DNA from: Streptomyces sp. R44
GTDB lineage: Bacteria; Actinomycetota; Actinomycetes; Streptomycetales; Streptomycetaceae
DNA length: 64,000 bases
NCBI RefSeq assembly: GCF_041053105.1
Contig: NZ_CP163444.1
Location: 6,728,501-6,792,500, forward strand
Direction: 5' to 3'
The notes beneath the pieces are model-generated. The model had not been told where the DNA came from. It saw only the letters and a list, made by a program, of their open reading frames with translations, and made no database searches. Shown in pieces: positions 1-7,824 of the stretch (positions are counted from its first letter, which is position 1; every line of letters starts with the position of its first letter). Position numbers and translations under genes: made by a program.

Positions 1-419
1 GCACCTTCAACGTGATGCGGCTCGCCGCCGAGGCCATCGCCCGCCACGAGCCCGACGAGCACGGGCAGCGCGGCCTCGTCGTCAACACCGCCTCGATCGC
101 GGCCTTCGAGGGCCAGGTCGGGCAGATCGCGTACGCCGCCTCCAAGGCGGGCGTCGCCGGGATGACCGTCACCGCCGCGCGCGACCTCGCGCAGTTCGGC
201 ATCCGGGTCGTCACCATCGCCCCCGGCATCGTCGACACCCCGATGATGGCCGGGTTCGGCGAGGACGTCCGGGCCGGTCTCGCCGCGAGCGTCACCTTCC
301 CCCAGCGCCTCGCGCGCCCCGAGGAGTACGCCCGGCTCGTGACGATGATCGCCGAGCACGACTACCTCAACGGCGAGACCATCCGCATGGACGGCGCCCT
401 CCGCATGACCGCCCGCTGA
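1..419 (+). CDS. 3-hydroxyacyl-CoA dehydrogenase-type SDR (3' part)
   Basis: The gene enters from the left edge; about 138 codons are visible, read from base 3. The residues NTASIAAF (catalytic Ser region) followed by AYAASKAG (Tyr-x3-Lys) are the active-site signature of classical short-chain dehydrogenases. The C-terminal stretch with APGIVDTPM and a final [12 protein letters not shown] is typical of type II 3-hydroxyacyl-CoA dehydrogenases (HSD17B10-like), which oxidise 3-hydroxyacyl-CoA with NAD in beta-oxidation. The N-terminal Rossmann glycine motif lies outside the window. The nearby acyl-CoA dehydrogenase, ETF and TetR genes fit a fatty-acid or branched-chain acyl-CoA degradation locus. 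Substrate is inferred. Confidence 0.85.
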   Translation, partial: TFNVMRLAAEAIARHEPDEHGQRGLVVNTASIAAFEGQVGQIAYAASKAGVAGMTVTAARDLAQFGIRVVTIAPGIVDTPMMAGFGEDVRAGLAASVTFPQRLARPEEYARLVTMIAEHDYLNGETIRMDGALRMTAR

Positions 420-441
420 ACCTCCGTACCCCTGTGAGAGC

Positions 442-471
442 ACTCGGTGCCGGAATTCTCCGGCACCGAGT
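442..471. terminator. 12-bp inverted repeat after the SDR gene
   Basis: Perfect 12-bp arms ACTCGGTGCCGG and CCGGCACCGAGT flank a 6-base loop (AATTCT). It lies 22 bases after the SDR stop and 36 bases before the TetR start. It can serve as a terminator, although no T-run follows. Its arms also resemble the half-site GGCACTGAGT of the palindromes at 1281 and 4796, so it may double as an autoregulatory operator; that is inference. Confidence 0.55.
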
Positions 472-507
472 TCCACGCCGACCGCGTCCGGATGTTAGGT
501 TCGGGCC

Positions 508-1215
508 ATGGGAACAGCGTCGACGAACTCCACGAAGCCCGCGATGCGGGACTCCCTCATCGCCGCGGCCTTCCAGCTCTTCCTGGAGCGGGGCTACGAG
601 CAGACCACCGTCGACGACATCGTCACGCTCGCGGGCGTCGGCCGGCGGTCCTTCTTCCGCTACTTCCCGTCGAAGGAGGACGTGGTCTTCCCCGACCACG
701 AGCAGTGCCTCGCCGACATGACCCGCTTCCTCGCCGCGAGCGCCGACTCCGACGACCCGGTCGTCCGCGTCTGCGACGCCGCCCGGCTCGTCATGCGGAT
801 GTACGCCGAGAACCCCACCTTCTCCGTGCAGCGCTACCGGCTCACCCGCGAGGTGACCGGGCTGCGCACCTACGAGCTGTCGGTGGTCTGGCGGTACGAG
901 AAGACCCTCGGCGACTACCTGCGCACCCGCTGGGCCGACCGCAAGGACGGCACCCTGCGCGCCAACGTCGTCGCGGCGGCCGTGGTCGCCGCCCACAACC
1001 ACGCCCTGCGGCACTGGCTGCGCTCGGGCGGCGAGGGCGACCCGCTGGCCGAGGTCGACGGAGCCCTGGAGTACGTGCGCGGCACCTGGGGCGGCGGGCA
1101 GGTCGCGGAGGCGCCGGCCGAGGAGAACGAGGACGTCGTCGTGGTGATCACCAAGCGGTCCACCCCCATGTGGCGCGTGGTGCGCGAGGTGGAGTCGAGC
1201 CTCGGTGAGGGCTGA
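508..1215 (+). CDS. TetR/AcrR family transcriptional regulator
   Basis: 235 aa. The N-terminal helix-turn-helix (about residues 12-58) contains RDSLIAAAFQLFLERGYEQ, TVDDIVTLAGV and RSFFRYFPSKED, the standard TetR_N pattern. The rest is an all-helical ligand-binding domain without a recognisable ligand signature. The ATG at 508 has only a weak upstream purine stretch. It sits between the SDR gene and a DUF35 gene. The palindrome TGGCACTCAGTGCCA before the DUF35 gene and related sites before the acyl-CoA dehydrogenase are candidate operators, making this a likely local repressor of acyl-CoA metabolism. The ligand, perhaps an acyl-CoA, is inference. Confidence 0.88.
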   Translation: MGTASTNSTKPAMRDSLIAAAFQLFLERGYEQTTVDDIVTLAGVGRRSFFRYFPSKEDVVFPDHEQCLADMTRFLAASADSDDPVVRVCDAARLVMRMYAENPTFSVQRYRLTREVTGLRTYELSVVWRYEKTLGDYLRTRWADRKDGTLRANVVAAAVVAAHNHALRHWLRSGGEGDPLAEVDGALEYVRGTWGGGQVAEAPAEENEDVVVVITKRSTPMWRVVREVESSLGEG

Positions 1216-1280
1216 GGGGTCACAGAAGGGCCACAGGGTTCTCAGTATCTCGAATTGAGGGAACTCAGGTCTTTATTTGA

Positions 1281-1295
1281 TGGCACTCAGTGCCA
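1281..1295. promoter_or_regulatory. Palindromic operator before DUF35 gene
   Basis: TGGCACTCAGTGCCA is a perfect 7-bp inverted repeat around one central base, 50 bases before the GTG at 1346. The same sequence with a few mismatches occurs twice before the acyl-CoA dehydrogenase gene (4796-4833). Its size and symmetry fit a TetR operator; the regulator encoded at 508-1215 is the natural candidate. Confidence 0.6.
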
Positions 1296-1345
1296 TATCT
1301 TTGCTCCATGCACGGTCGAGCCGCCGAGTGCAAGGAGAAGGCATC

Positions 1346-1729
1346 GTGTTCCACACGGGACTGAGGAGCGGGACCGCCGTCCAGGCCGAGGATTCGGCCC
1401 CCGACTCCGAGCTGTACTTCCAGCGCTGCCGCTGGTGCCACACCACCACCTTCCAGCGCCTGCTCTGTCCGACCTGCGGGTCGACCGACCTGGCGCCCGA
1501 ACTCAGCGACGGCGAGGGCGTGATCTCCGTACGCCGCGGGGTCGCCGCCGCCGATGCCGACCTCTGGCCGGTCCACATGACCGAGGGCTTCGTGGTCCGC
1601 TGCCGCGTCGACGGACCGCCGCACGCGGTGCGCCCCGGGGTCAGGGTCAAGGTCTCCGGCACCGCGGTCAACGGGCGCAGGCCGGTCGTCCGGCTCTGCG
1701 AGGAGGTCCCCCTCGACGGCTGGTACTGA
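1346..1729 (+). CDS. DUF35/OB-fold zinc-ribbon acyl-CoA-associated protein
   Basis: 127 aa from the GTG at 1346, chosen because AAGGAG lies at the correct distance upstream; an in-frame ATG at 1277 would overlap the operator. A rubredoxin-like zinc ribbon is visible near residues 25-50 (CRWC and CPTCG, two Cys-x2-Cys pairs). It is followed by an OB-fold containing VHMTEGFVVRCRVDG and VRPGVRVKVSG. Such proteins usually partner thiolases or acyl-CoA binding enzymes, though no thiolase gene is adjacent here. The gene is alone between the TetR gene and the convergent etfA, and the palindrome at 1281 suggests co-regulation with the acyl-CoA dehydrogenase operon. Confidence 0.8.
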   Translation: MFHTGLRSGTAVQAEDSAPDSELYFQRCRWCHTTTFQRLLCPTCGSTDLAPELSDGEGVISVRRGVAAADADLWPVHMTEGFVVRCRVDGPPHAVRPGVRVKVSGTAVNGRRPVVRLCEEVPLDGWY

Positions 1730-1762
1730 GCGCGACGGCCGGTACCGGGCGCGAACACGACG

Positions 1763-1797
1763 AAGGGGCGGGTGGCACAGAGTGCCACCCGCCCCTT
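1763..1797. terminator. Bidirectional hairpin terminator
   Basis: Perfect 16-bp arms (1763-1778 and 1782-1797) with a 3-base loop lie between the convergent DUF35 gene and etfA. The stem is flanked by AA and TT, so it can act on both strands. The tip contains TGGCACAGAGTGCCA, close to the operator at 1281; this may be chance. Confidence 0.8.
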
Positions 1798-1814
1798 TCC
1801 CGTCATGCGGGAGC

Positions 1815-2771
1815 TCAGCGCGCGCCGATCTCGTCCGTCAGCTGCGGCAGCACCTCGAAGAGGTCGCCGACCACGCCGTAGTCGACCAGGTCGAAGATCG
1901 GGGCCTCGGGGTCCTTGTTGACCGCGACGATCGTCTTCGAGGTCTGCATGCCGGCCCGGTGCTGGATCGCGCCGGAGATGCCCGCCGCCACGTACAGCTG
2001 CGGCGAGACCTGCTTGCCGGTCTGGCCGACCTGGTTGGAGTGCGGGTACCAGCCGGCGTCGACGGCGGCGCGGGAGGCGCCGACGGCCGCGCCGAGCGAG
2101 TCGGCCAGCTTCTCGACGACCGCGAAGCCCTCGGCCGCGCCGACACCGCGGCCGCCGGAGACCACGATCGCGGACTCGGTCAGCTCGGGGCGGCCGGTGG
2201 AGACGCGCGGAGTGCGGGAGACGACCTTGGCGGCGTTGCCGGTGAAGGCGACGGTGACGCTCTCGACCGTGCCGGCGGCCGGGGCGGCCTCCGGGGCGGC
2301 GGAGTTCGGCTTGACCGTGATGACCGGGACGCCGTGCGAGACCGTCGACTTCACCTGGTACGAGGCGGCGAAGACGGACTGGGTGGCGACCGGGCCGTTC
2401 TCGCCGGCCTCCAGCTCCACCGCGTCGGTGATCAGACCCGAGCCGAGGCGGAGCGCGACGCGGGCCGCGATCTCCTTGCCCTCGCCGGAGGAGGTCACCA
2501 GGACGGCGGCCGCCCCCTTGTCCTTCGCGATCTGGGTGAGCGCGTCGACCTTCGGGACGACGAGCTGCTCGGCGAACTCGGCGCCGTCCGCGACGTACAC
2601 GGTGGCCGCGCCGTACTCACCGGCCGTGGCGGCGATCGAGGCGGCGGACTCGCCGGCGCCGAGGACGACGGCCGTGGGCTCGCCGATACGGCGGGCCAGC
2701 GTCAGCAGTTCGAGGGCCGGCTTGCGGACCGCACCGTCGGCGTGGTCCACGAGAACCAGGATCTCAGCCAT
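1815..2771 (-). CDS. etfA: Electron transfer flavoprotein subunit alpha
   Basis: 318 aa, full family length. The C-terminal FAD-binding domain carries the ETF-alpha signature with YPHSNQVGQTGKQVSPQLY and AAGISGAIQHRAGM; the N-terminal half is the alpha/beta domain (VLVDHADGAVRKPALELL). With EtfB it accepts electrons from acyl-CoA dehydrogenases and passes them to ETF:quinone oxidoreductase. It is last in a leftward acyl-CoA dehydrogenase-etfB-etfA operon, 33 bases after etfB, and ends at a convergent terminator. Confidence 0.97.
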   Translation of the reverse strand: MAEILVLVDHADGAVRKPALELLTLARRIGEPTAVVLGAGESAASIAATAGEYGAATVYVADGAEFAEQLVVPKVDALTQIAKDKGAAAVLVTSSGEGKEIAARVALRLGSGLITDAVELEAGENGPVATQSVFAASYQVKSTVSHGVPVITVKPNSAAPEAAPAAGTVESVTVAFTGNAAKVVSRTPRVSTGRPELTESAIVVSGGRGVGAAEGFAVVEKLADSLGAAVGASRAAVDAGWYPHSNQVGQTGKQVSPQLYVAAGISGAIQHRAGMQTSKTIVAVNKDPEAPIFDLVDYGVVGDLFEVLPQLTDEIGAR

Positions 2772-2804
2772 GATTCCTTGCTCCTGAGGTGGTGTGACGG
2801 TGGG

Positions 2805-3590
2805 TCAGATGAACTTCTGGGTGGCGAGGAACGCGGCGAGCTGCTTGCCGCCGTCGCCCTCGTCCGTGACGATCGTGCCCTGCGTACGGGCCGGGCGGGC
2901 GGCCGCCGAGTCGACCAGGGTCCACGAGCCGGCGAGGCCGACCTCGTCGGCGTCGATGTCCAGGTCGTCCAGGTCGAGCTCCTCGACCGGCTTCTTCTTG
3001 GCGGCCATGATCCCCTTGAAGGAGGGGTAACGGGCCTCGCCGGACTGGTCGGTGACCGAGACGACGGCCGGCAGCGGGGCCTCCAGGTGCTCGGTGGCGG
3101 CGTCGCCGTCACGGCGGCCCTTCACGAGACCGTCCTCGACGGAGAGCTCCGAGAGCAGGGTGACCTGCGGCAGGCTCAGGCGCTCGGCGAGCAGCGCGGG
3201 CAGCACGCCCATCGTGCCGTCGGTCGAGGCCATGCCGCAGACGACCAGGTCGAAGCCGGTCTTCTCCAGGGCCTTGGCCAGGATCGCGGAGGTGGCGATG
3301 ACGTCGGAACCGTGGATGTCCTCGTCGTTGACGTGGACGGCCTTGTCGGCGCCCATCGACAGCGCCTTGCGCAGGGCGTCCTTGGCGTCGTCCGGGCCGA
3401 CCGTCACGACGGTGACCTCGGCGTCGTCGGACTCCTCGGAGATGCGGAGCGCCTGCTCGACGGCGTACTCGTCGAGCTCCGACAGCAGCCCGTCGACGGC
3501 CTCGCGGTCGGTCGTCAGGTCGTCGGCGAAACCGCGGTCGCCGGTCGCGTCGGGAACGTACTTCACACAGACAGCGATCTTCAGGGTCAC
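2805..3590 (-). CDS. etfB: Electron transfer flavoprotein subunit beta
   Basis: 261 aa, normal length. The start MTLKIAVCVKYVPD and the motifs DEYAVEQALR, DLVVCGMASTDG and LPALLAERL are characteristic of ETF beta, which binds AMP and docks with EtfA. It lies 28 bases downstream of the acyl-CoA dehydrogenase and just upstream of etfA. A GGAG-type ribosome binding site precedes the ATG. The operon order gives the dehydrogenase its dedicated electron acceptor. Confidence 0.97.
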   Translation of the reverse strand: MTLKIAVCVKYVPDATGDRGFADDLTTDREAVDGLLSELDEYAVEQALRISEESDDAEVTVVTVGPDDAKDALRKALSMGADKAVHVNDEDIHGSDVIATSAILAKALEKTGFDLVVCGMASTDGTMGVLPALLAERLSLPQVTLLSELSVEDGLVKGRRDGDAATEHLEAPLPAVVSVTDQSGEARYPSFKGIMAAKKKPVEELDLDDLDIDADEVGLAGSWTLVDSAAARPARTQGTIVTDEGDGGKQLAAFLATQKFI

Positions 3591-3618
3591 GGCCTGTCTC
3601 CTTTCGAGAGGCTGGTGG

Positions 3619-4770
3619 TTACGGGAGGTTGCGGGCCATGACGATGCGCTGGACCTGGTTGGTGCCTTCGTAGATCTGGGTGATCTTGGCGTCGCGCATC
3701 ATGCGCTCGACCGGGTAGTCGCGGGTGTAGCCGTAGCCGCCGAGGAGCTGGACGGCGTCGGTGGTGACCTCCATGGCGACGTCGGAGGCGAAGCACTTGG
3801 CGGCGGCGCCGAAGAAGGTGAGGTCGCCGTCGACTCGCTCGGACTTGGCGGCGGCGGCGTAGGTGAGCTGGCGGGCGGCCTCCAGCTTCATGGCCATGTC
3901 GGCGAGCATGAACTGCACGCCCTGGAAGTCGGCGATCGGCTTGCCGAACTGCTTGCGCTCCTTGACGTAGCCCTTGGCGTAGTCGAGGGCGCCCTGGGCG
4001 ATGCCGATGGCCTGGGCGGCGATGGTGATGCGGGTGTGGTCGAGGGTCTTCATGGCGGTGGCGAAGCCGGTGCCCTCGGCGCCGATCATGCGGTCGGCGG
4101 GGATGCGGACGTTGTCGAGGTAGACCTCGCGGGTCGGGGAGCCCTTGATGCCGAGCTTCTTCTCCGGGGCGCCGAAGGACACGCCCTCGTCGGACTTCTC
4201 CACCACGAACGCGGAGATGCCCTTGGAGCGCTTCTCCGGGTCGGTGACGGCCATCACCGTGTAGTACTCCGAGACGCCGGCGTTGGTGATCCACCGCTTG
4301 ACGCCGTTGAGGACCCAGAAGTCGCCGTCGCGCACCGCGCGGGTCTTCATGCCGGCCGCGTCCGAGCCCGCGTCGGGCTCGGAGAGGGCGTAGGAGAACA
4401 TCGCGTCGCCCTTGGCCAGCGGGCCGAGGTACTTGTGCTTGAGCTCCTCCGAGCCGGACAGGATCACCGGCAGCGAGCCCAGCTTGTTGACCGCCGGGAT
4501 CAGCGAGGAGGAGCCGCACGCGCGCGCGACCTCCTCGATCACGATCACCGTCGCGAGGGCGTCCGCGCCCGCGCCGCCGTAGGTCTCCGGGACGTGCACG
4601 GCGTGCAGGTCGTTGGCGACCAGCGCGTCCAGGGCCTCCTGCGGGAAGCGGCCCTCCTCGTCCACCGCCGCCGCGAACGGCACGATCTTCGCCTCCGCGA
4701 GGGCACGCACCGACTCCCGGAGCATGTCGTGCTCCTCGGAAGGCCGGTACAGGTCGAAGTCCTTACCCAT
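3619..4770 (-). CDS. Acyl-CoA dehydrogenase
   Basis: 383 aa from the ATG at 4770, preceded by AGGGGAG; the frame is open further upstream, but that part would cover the operator region. The family motifs are present: YALSEPDAGSDA (FAD/substrate binding), WITNAGVSEYY, QFGKPIADFQ, and YEGTNQVQR with the catalytic Glu of the short/branched-chain class. It oxidises acyl-CoA to enoyl-CoA and passes electrons to EtfAB encoded directly downstream. Paired palindromes at 4796-4833 lie over its promoter. Chain-length preference cannot be read from the sequence. Confidence 0.95.
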   Translation of the reverse strand: MGKDFDLYRPSEEHDMLRESVRALAEAKIVPFAAAVDEEGRFPQEALDALVANDLHAVHVPETYGGAGADALATVIVIEEVARACGSSSLIPAVNKLGSLPVILSGSEELKHKYLGPLAKGDAMFSYALSEPDAGSDAAGMKTRAVRDGDFWVLNGVKRWITNAGVSEYYTVMAVTDPEKRSKGISAFVVEKSDEGVSFGAPEKKLGIKGSPTREVYLDNVRIPADRMIGAEGTGFATAMKTLDHTRITIAAQAIGIAQGALDYAKGYVKERKQFGKPIADFQGVQFMLADMAMKLEAARQLTYAAAAKSERVDGDLTFFGAAAKCFASDVAMEVTTDAVQLLGGYGYTRDYPVERMMRDAKITQIYEGTNQVQRIVMARNLP

Positions 4771-4795
4771 GATGTGGAGCTCCCCTAGACGCTTG

Positions 4796-4833
4796 TGGCA
4801 CTGAGTACCCTCAGCAAAACACACTCAGTGCCA
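4796..4833. promoter_or_regulatory. Paired operator-like palindromes before acyl-CoA dehydrogenase
   Basis: TGGCACTGAGTACCC (4796-4810) and ACACACTCAGTGCCA (4819-4833) each match 12 of 15 positions of the perfect palindrome at 1281. They start 26 bases upstream of the dehydrogenase ATG. Two closely spaced copies suggest cooperative repression by the local TetR protein (inference). Confidence 0.55.
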
Positions 4834-4842
4834 TGACGCCAG

Positions 4843-4874
4843 AGCGCCCCGACGCTGTTCTGCGTCGGGGCGCT
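4843..4874. terminator. Terminator of the receptor-like gene
   Basis: Perfect 13-bp arms AGCGCCCCGACGC and GCGTCGGGGCGCT around a 6-base loop lie about 50 bases past the stop of the leftward TetR gene at 4923. It separates that gene from the acyl-CoA dehydrogenase promoter. Confidence 0.75.
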
Positions 4875-4878
4875 CAGG

Positions 4879-4899
4879 AACCGCTCGGTCGGTTTTGTT
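4879..4899. promoter_or_regulatory. Butyrolactone-receptor-box-like sequence
   Basis: AACCG-N6-CGGTT followed by TTGTT has the same core and 6-base spacing as the two palindromes at 7618 and 7825, but only the right half is extended. It lies between the 3' end of the receptor-like gene and its terminator. Whether it is bound is unknown. Confidence 0.35.
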
Positions 4900-4922
4900 G
4901 ACGGCGGATGTACGGGAGGTGA

Positions 4923-5579
4923 TCAGTCCTCGCGGCGGAGCTTGCTCGCGTCGTACTCCGCCGCCAGCTTCAGGGCGCGACCCTCGGTGAGGTCGAGCCC
5001 GGTCAGCAGGGCCGGCGTGCAGATGCTGGGCAGCAGGTACTGCAGCAGGACCGCGACCCGGTGGAGAAGATCGTTGCGATCGCACATGATCTGGGACATC
5101 GTCTGGATCCCCGCGTAGGCGCCCGCGAAGAGCTCCGCCGTGTCCGTCACGTCCACGTGGACGAGGACTTCCCCCCGTGACTTCGCGACGGTCAGGATCT
5201 CCGAGGCCTGATCCGTCCACGCCCGGAAGGGTGCCGCACGGTCCACGCTGACGGCGCCGCTGTCCAGGGTCAGTGCCACGCTCGCGCGCACGAGTGCGTC
5301 GTGCTGCAGTCGATGGGTGAGCAGGAAGGCCTGGTCCGCGAGTTCCTGGAGCTTGATGGCCTGAGGCGCCATCGGCTCGTCCAGCATCTGGGCGTCGAGC
5401 ACGCCGAGGGCGAGGTCCTCCTTGGAAGCAAAGTGGAAATAGAGGGCTCCCTTGGTCACCCCCGCGCGCACCAGGATCTCGCCGATGGTCGTCCGCTCGT
5501 AGCCGCGCTCCGCGAAGACGGCCGCGGCCGACTCCAGGATCGCCCGCCGGGTCTTGATTGCACGCGCTTGCTGAGCCAA
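4923..5579 (-). CDS. Gamma-butyrolactone receptor-like TetR regulator (ArpA/ScbR/JadR3 type)
   Basis: 218 aa from a TTG at 5579, preceded by GGGAGG at 5-base spacing; the resulting N-terminus AQQARAIKTRRAILESAAA matches the ArpA/ScbR pattern. The TetR DNA-binding domain (TIGEILVRAGVTKGALYFHF, SKEDLALGV) is typical of gamma-butyrolactone receptors. It is divergent from an AfsA-like gene, the standard arrangement of receptor and synthase. By position it corresponds to jadR3. It probably represses the AfsA-like gene and controls the cluster activator in a butyrolactone-dependent way; ligand and targets are inferred from the family. Confidence 0.88.
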   Translation of the reverse strand: MAQQARAIKTRRAILESAAAVFAERGYERTTIGEILVRAGVTKGALYFHFASKEDLALGVLDAQMLDEPMAPQAIKLQELADQAFLLTHRLQHDALVRASVALTLDSGAVSVDRAAPFRAWTDQASEILTVAKSRGEVLVHVDVTDTAELFAGAYAGIQTMSQIMCDRNDLLHRVAVLLQYLLPSICTPALLTGLDLTEGRALKLAAEYDASKLRRED

Positions 5580-5627
5580 GGCGCCTCCCGCTGTATCGCT
5601 GTCTGTGCTCGTCGTGTGACGTGAAGC

Positions 5628-5666
5628 ATTGAAAAGAAAACCGGGCTGTACGTATTCTAGGCCGGG
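5628..5666. promoter_or_regulatory. Divergent promoter region with possible receptor box
   Basis: The 129-base divergent gap between the receptor-like gene and the AfsA-like gene contains an A-rich stretch, then AACCGGGCTGTACG and TATTCTAGGCCGG. This partly resembles an autoregulatory element (AACC...GG) but lacks a clean palindrome. The location is where AfsA/receptor pairs usually carry such sites. Confidence 0.35.
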
Positions 5667-5708
5667 CGAACACGCCGCCCAGGGGCGCGGGGATGTGTAG
5701 GGGGATCC

Positions 5709-6662
5709 ATGGAGCAGAACCATCGAGGAACGACGTCGACCCGCGTCCCTGGGGAGTTCGTTCACCGAGAGGATCCCGCGGACATCATCCCCACGGGGTG
5801 GACCCAGTTGGCAGAGAACCGGTTCTCCGTCTCCGCTCGCTGGCCTGCCGCTCATCCCTTCTTCTCTCCGGTGGCAGGGGACCGACACGACCCCGTACTG
5901 GTGGCCGAGACGATACGCCAGACCGCCATGCTCGTCGCTCACGCCGAATTCGGGGTACCCGTCGAGGATCAGTTCGTCATGTGGGGCCTCCAGTACACGG
6001 CCGACGCCGCGGCGCTCGCCGTCGGCGACCTCTCCTCGGACGTCACCGTCGACGTCATCTGCTCCGATCTCGACAGCCGCCGCGGCCGCCTCCGGAACCT
6101 GCGCACGACCATGGTGCTCACCCGCGACGGCCGGCATCTCGCCACCGGTGGAGGCCTGGCGCGCTGCACCTCCGCCCTCGCCTACCGCAGGATCAGGGGC
6201 GAGCGGATGGCCGCGCTCGAACGACCCGTCCCGCTGATACCCGGGCTGGCGCCGCACCTGGTCGGCCGCGAGCACTCCAGGGACGTCGTCCTGGCCCAGG
6301 GGGCCCGCCCCGGTCAGTGGCAGCTGCGCCTCAACACGGCCCACCCCACTCTCTTCCGGCGTCCCAACGACCACGTGCCCGGCATGCTGCTCCTCGAAGC
6401 GGCACGGCAGGCGGCCACCCTGACGCTGGGAAGCGTGGCGTACGTGCCCACCGCCATGGACCTCTCCTTCCTGCGCTACGTCGAACTCGACAGCCCCTGC
6501 TGGATCGAGGCGGAGATCCTGTCCGGCCGCGCGGACGACGCGGCCACCGTCCGGGTCACCGGCCACCAGGACGGACAGCCGGTCTTCCTCTGCACGCTCA
6601 CCTCCCCCTCCCGGGACCTGGCCGTGGCCGGGGCCGGCCTCGACAGCCGCCTGGCGGGCTGA
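5709..6662 (+). CDS. AfsA/ScbA-family gamma-butyrolactone synthase-like protein
   Basis: 317 aa, close to the usual length of about 300. Two A-factor hot-dog repeats are visible, roughly residues 30-165 (HPFFSP, DPVLVAETIRQTAML) and 185-310 (HPTLFRRPNDHVPGMLLLEAARQ). AfsA enzymes condense a beta-ketoacyl-ACP with dihydroxyacetone phosphate as the first committed step of A-factor-type signals. The gene is divergent from the receptor homologue, as in scbA/scbR, and by position corresponds to jadW1. No JadW2-type reductase follows, so later steps must be encoded elsewhere or the product differs. The 148 bases after its stop hold no gene. Confidence 0.88.
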   Translation: MEQNHRGTTSTRVPGEFVHREDPADIIPTGWTQLAENRFSVSARWPAAHPFFSPVAGDRHDPVLVAETIRQTAMLVAHAEFGVPVEDQFVMWGLQYTADAAALAVGDLSSDVTVDVICSDLDSRRGRLRNLRTTMVLTRDGRHLATGGGLARCTSALAYRRIRGERMAALERPVPLIPGLAPHLVGREHSRDVVLAQGARPGQWQLRLNTAHPTLFRRPNDHVPGMLLLEAARQAATLTLGSVAYVPTAMDLSFLRYVELDSPCWIEAEILSGRADDAATVRVTGHQDGQPVFLCTLTSPSRDLAVAGAGLDSRLAG

Positions 6663-6810
6663 TCCTCGGTGAGCGTGGCCCGGACCGGCTCCGCGACGGC
6701 GGCCTGATCCTCACCATCCCCTCGGTCGTGACGCGGCACGCCCACCCCGAGTCCGTCCCCCACGGCGACCGCCGGCTCTGACGCCCCGCGCCCCGCGCCC
6801 CGCCGTGGCC

Positions 6811-7458
6811 TCAGCCGACGGGCGCGGGCGTCGTGACGATCACGGCGGTGCCCGACGGGTCGAGTCCGGCGAGCACCTCGGGGCCCGCCAGCATCGGCAG
6901 CAACGTGCGCCACAGACCGGTGACGGTCTTGGGCGCGAGCCATTCGCCGTTGTCCCGCCACAGGGCCTCCAGACCGATCGTGGCCGCCACGATCGTGCGG
7001 GCGAGGTCCTGCCGACGCCCGAGGCCGGGGGCGAGCAGGCCCTCGTCCGCCGCCTCCGCGAGCCGCTGCTGGACGCAGCTCTGCCACTCCTGGCGCAGGT
7101 TGAGCTCCGTACGGGCGTCGTCGGCGCAGCTGAGCCGGAAGCCGGCGCGGACGACGATGTCATCGCGGAGAAGCCGGGCCAGGGCGTGCGAGGTGTCGGC
7201 GAGGTTCTGCAGGGCGTTCGACCGTTGTCCGTACACGATCCGGGCGGTTCTGCGCAGGGCGGTGCAGGCCGCGCCCTCGACGGCACCGGCGACGGCCGCC
7301 TTGTTCTCGAAGTGGAAGTGGAGCGCGCCGGGGCTCACACCCGCCCCCGAGCTGATCGCGGACAATTTGGCCAGGGCGTAGCCGTGCCGGTCGAATTCCC
7401 TGGCCGCCGACTTGATCAGCGCGTCGCGGGTCCGTGTGGCCCGCTCTTGTTTGGTCAC
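6811..7458 (-). CDS. Pseudo gamma-butyrolactone receptor, TetR family (JadR2/ScbR2 type)
   Basis: 215 aa from a GTG at 7458 with GGAG six bases upstream; an in-frame ATG 21 bases earlier has no comparable ribosome binding site. The N-terminus VTKQERATRTRDALIKSAA and the segment GVSPGALHFHFENKAAVAGAVE are highly characteristic of the JadR2/Aur1R/AlpW/ScbR2 group. These bind antibiotics or other late ligands rather than butyrolactones. It faces away from the JadR1-like activator, and the 478-base gap carries two strong palindromic operators. It likely represses the activator until product accumulates (inference from the family). Confidence 0.88.
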   Translation of the reverse strand: MTKQERATRTRDALIKSAAREFDRHGYALAKLSAISSGAGVSPGALHFHFENKAAVAGAVEGAACTALRRTARIVYGQRSNALQNLADTSHALARLLRDDIVVRAGFRLSCADDARTELNLRQEWQSCVQQRLAEAADEGLLAPGLGRRQDLARTIVAATIGLEALWRDNGEWLAPKTVTGLWRTLLPMLAGPEVLAGLDPSGTAVIVTTPAPVG

Positions 7459-7617
7459 CAATGGCTCCAGTAGCACCATGCGTCTCAGCGGCAGCGGCCT
7501 GCGCCCCCTCGCGCCGCACCACCCGACGACTTTAAACCGACTGCTTGGTATTGTACGAGGTTTCGGTATGCCGTCCGGGCGCTTCGACGCCGTAAACCGG
7601 AAGTGACGCGGCCATTA

Positions 7618-7639
7618 ACAAACCGGCTCTGCGGTTTGT
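7618..7639. promoter_or_regulatory. Palindromic receptor operator 1
   Basis: ACAAACCG-GCTCTG-CGGTTTGT: perfect 8-bp arms around six bases, matching the general form of butyrolactone-receptor/pseudo-receptor boxes. It lies 160 bases upstream of the pseudo-receptor GTG and about 300 bases upstream of the activator start. Almost the same sequence recurs at 7825-7846. A weaker half-match (AAACCGACTGCTTGG) is nearby at about 7536. Confidence 0.72.
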
Positions 7640-7824
7640 CAAGCCTGCCTCACCTCGTACGGCATCCGTTTCTGTATGCAGTCATGACGCCGGCGGCTGC
7701 TTCAATAAGTGGACATACATCCTCGATCCGCTCGATTTCGTTCATCACAATGTCAAGCGGGTGTCAATTTTCTGATCCGAAACGCTCGGAAGATTTCGCG
7801 TGCCGTGGTAGTGGGCGACCTTTG

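Noticed and set aside
1763..1797. The terminator tip as a further operator of the local TetR
   Set aside because: The similarity TGGCACAGAGTGCCA is part of a longer perfect stem between convergent genes; termination explains it sufficiently, though overlap is noted.
1782..3641. A 619-codon open frame on the plus strand opposite etfA and etfB
   Set aside because: Composition is Arg/Gly/Asp-rich low-complexity of the kind seen opposite high-GC genes, and the minus strand encodes convincing ETF subunits.
6663..6810. A remnant of a JadW2/W3-like gene after the AfsA-like gene
   Set aside because: Short open translations exist in this gap but none resembles a reductase; nothing can be supported.
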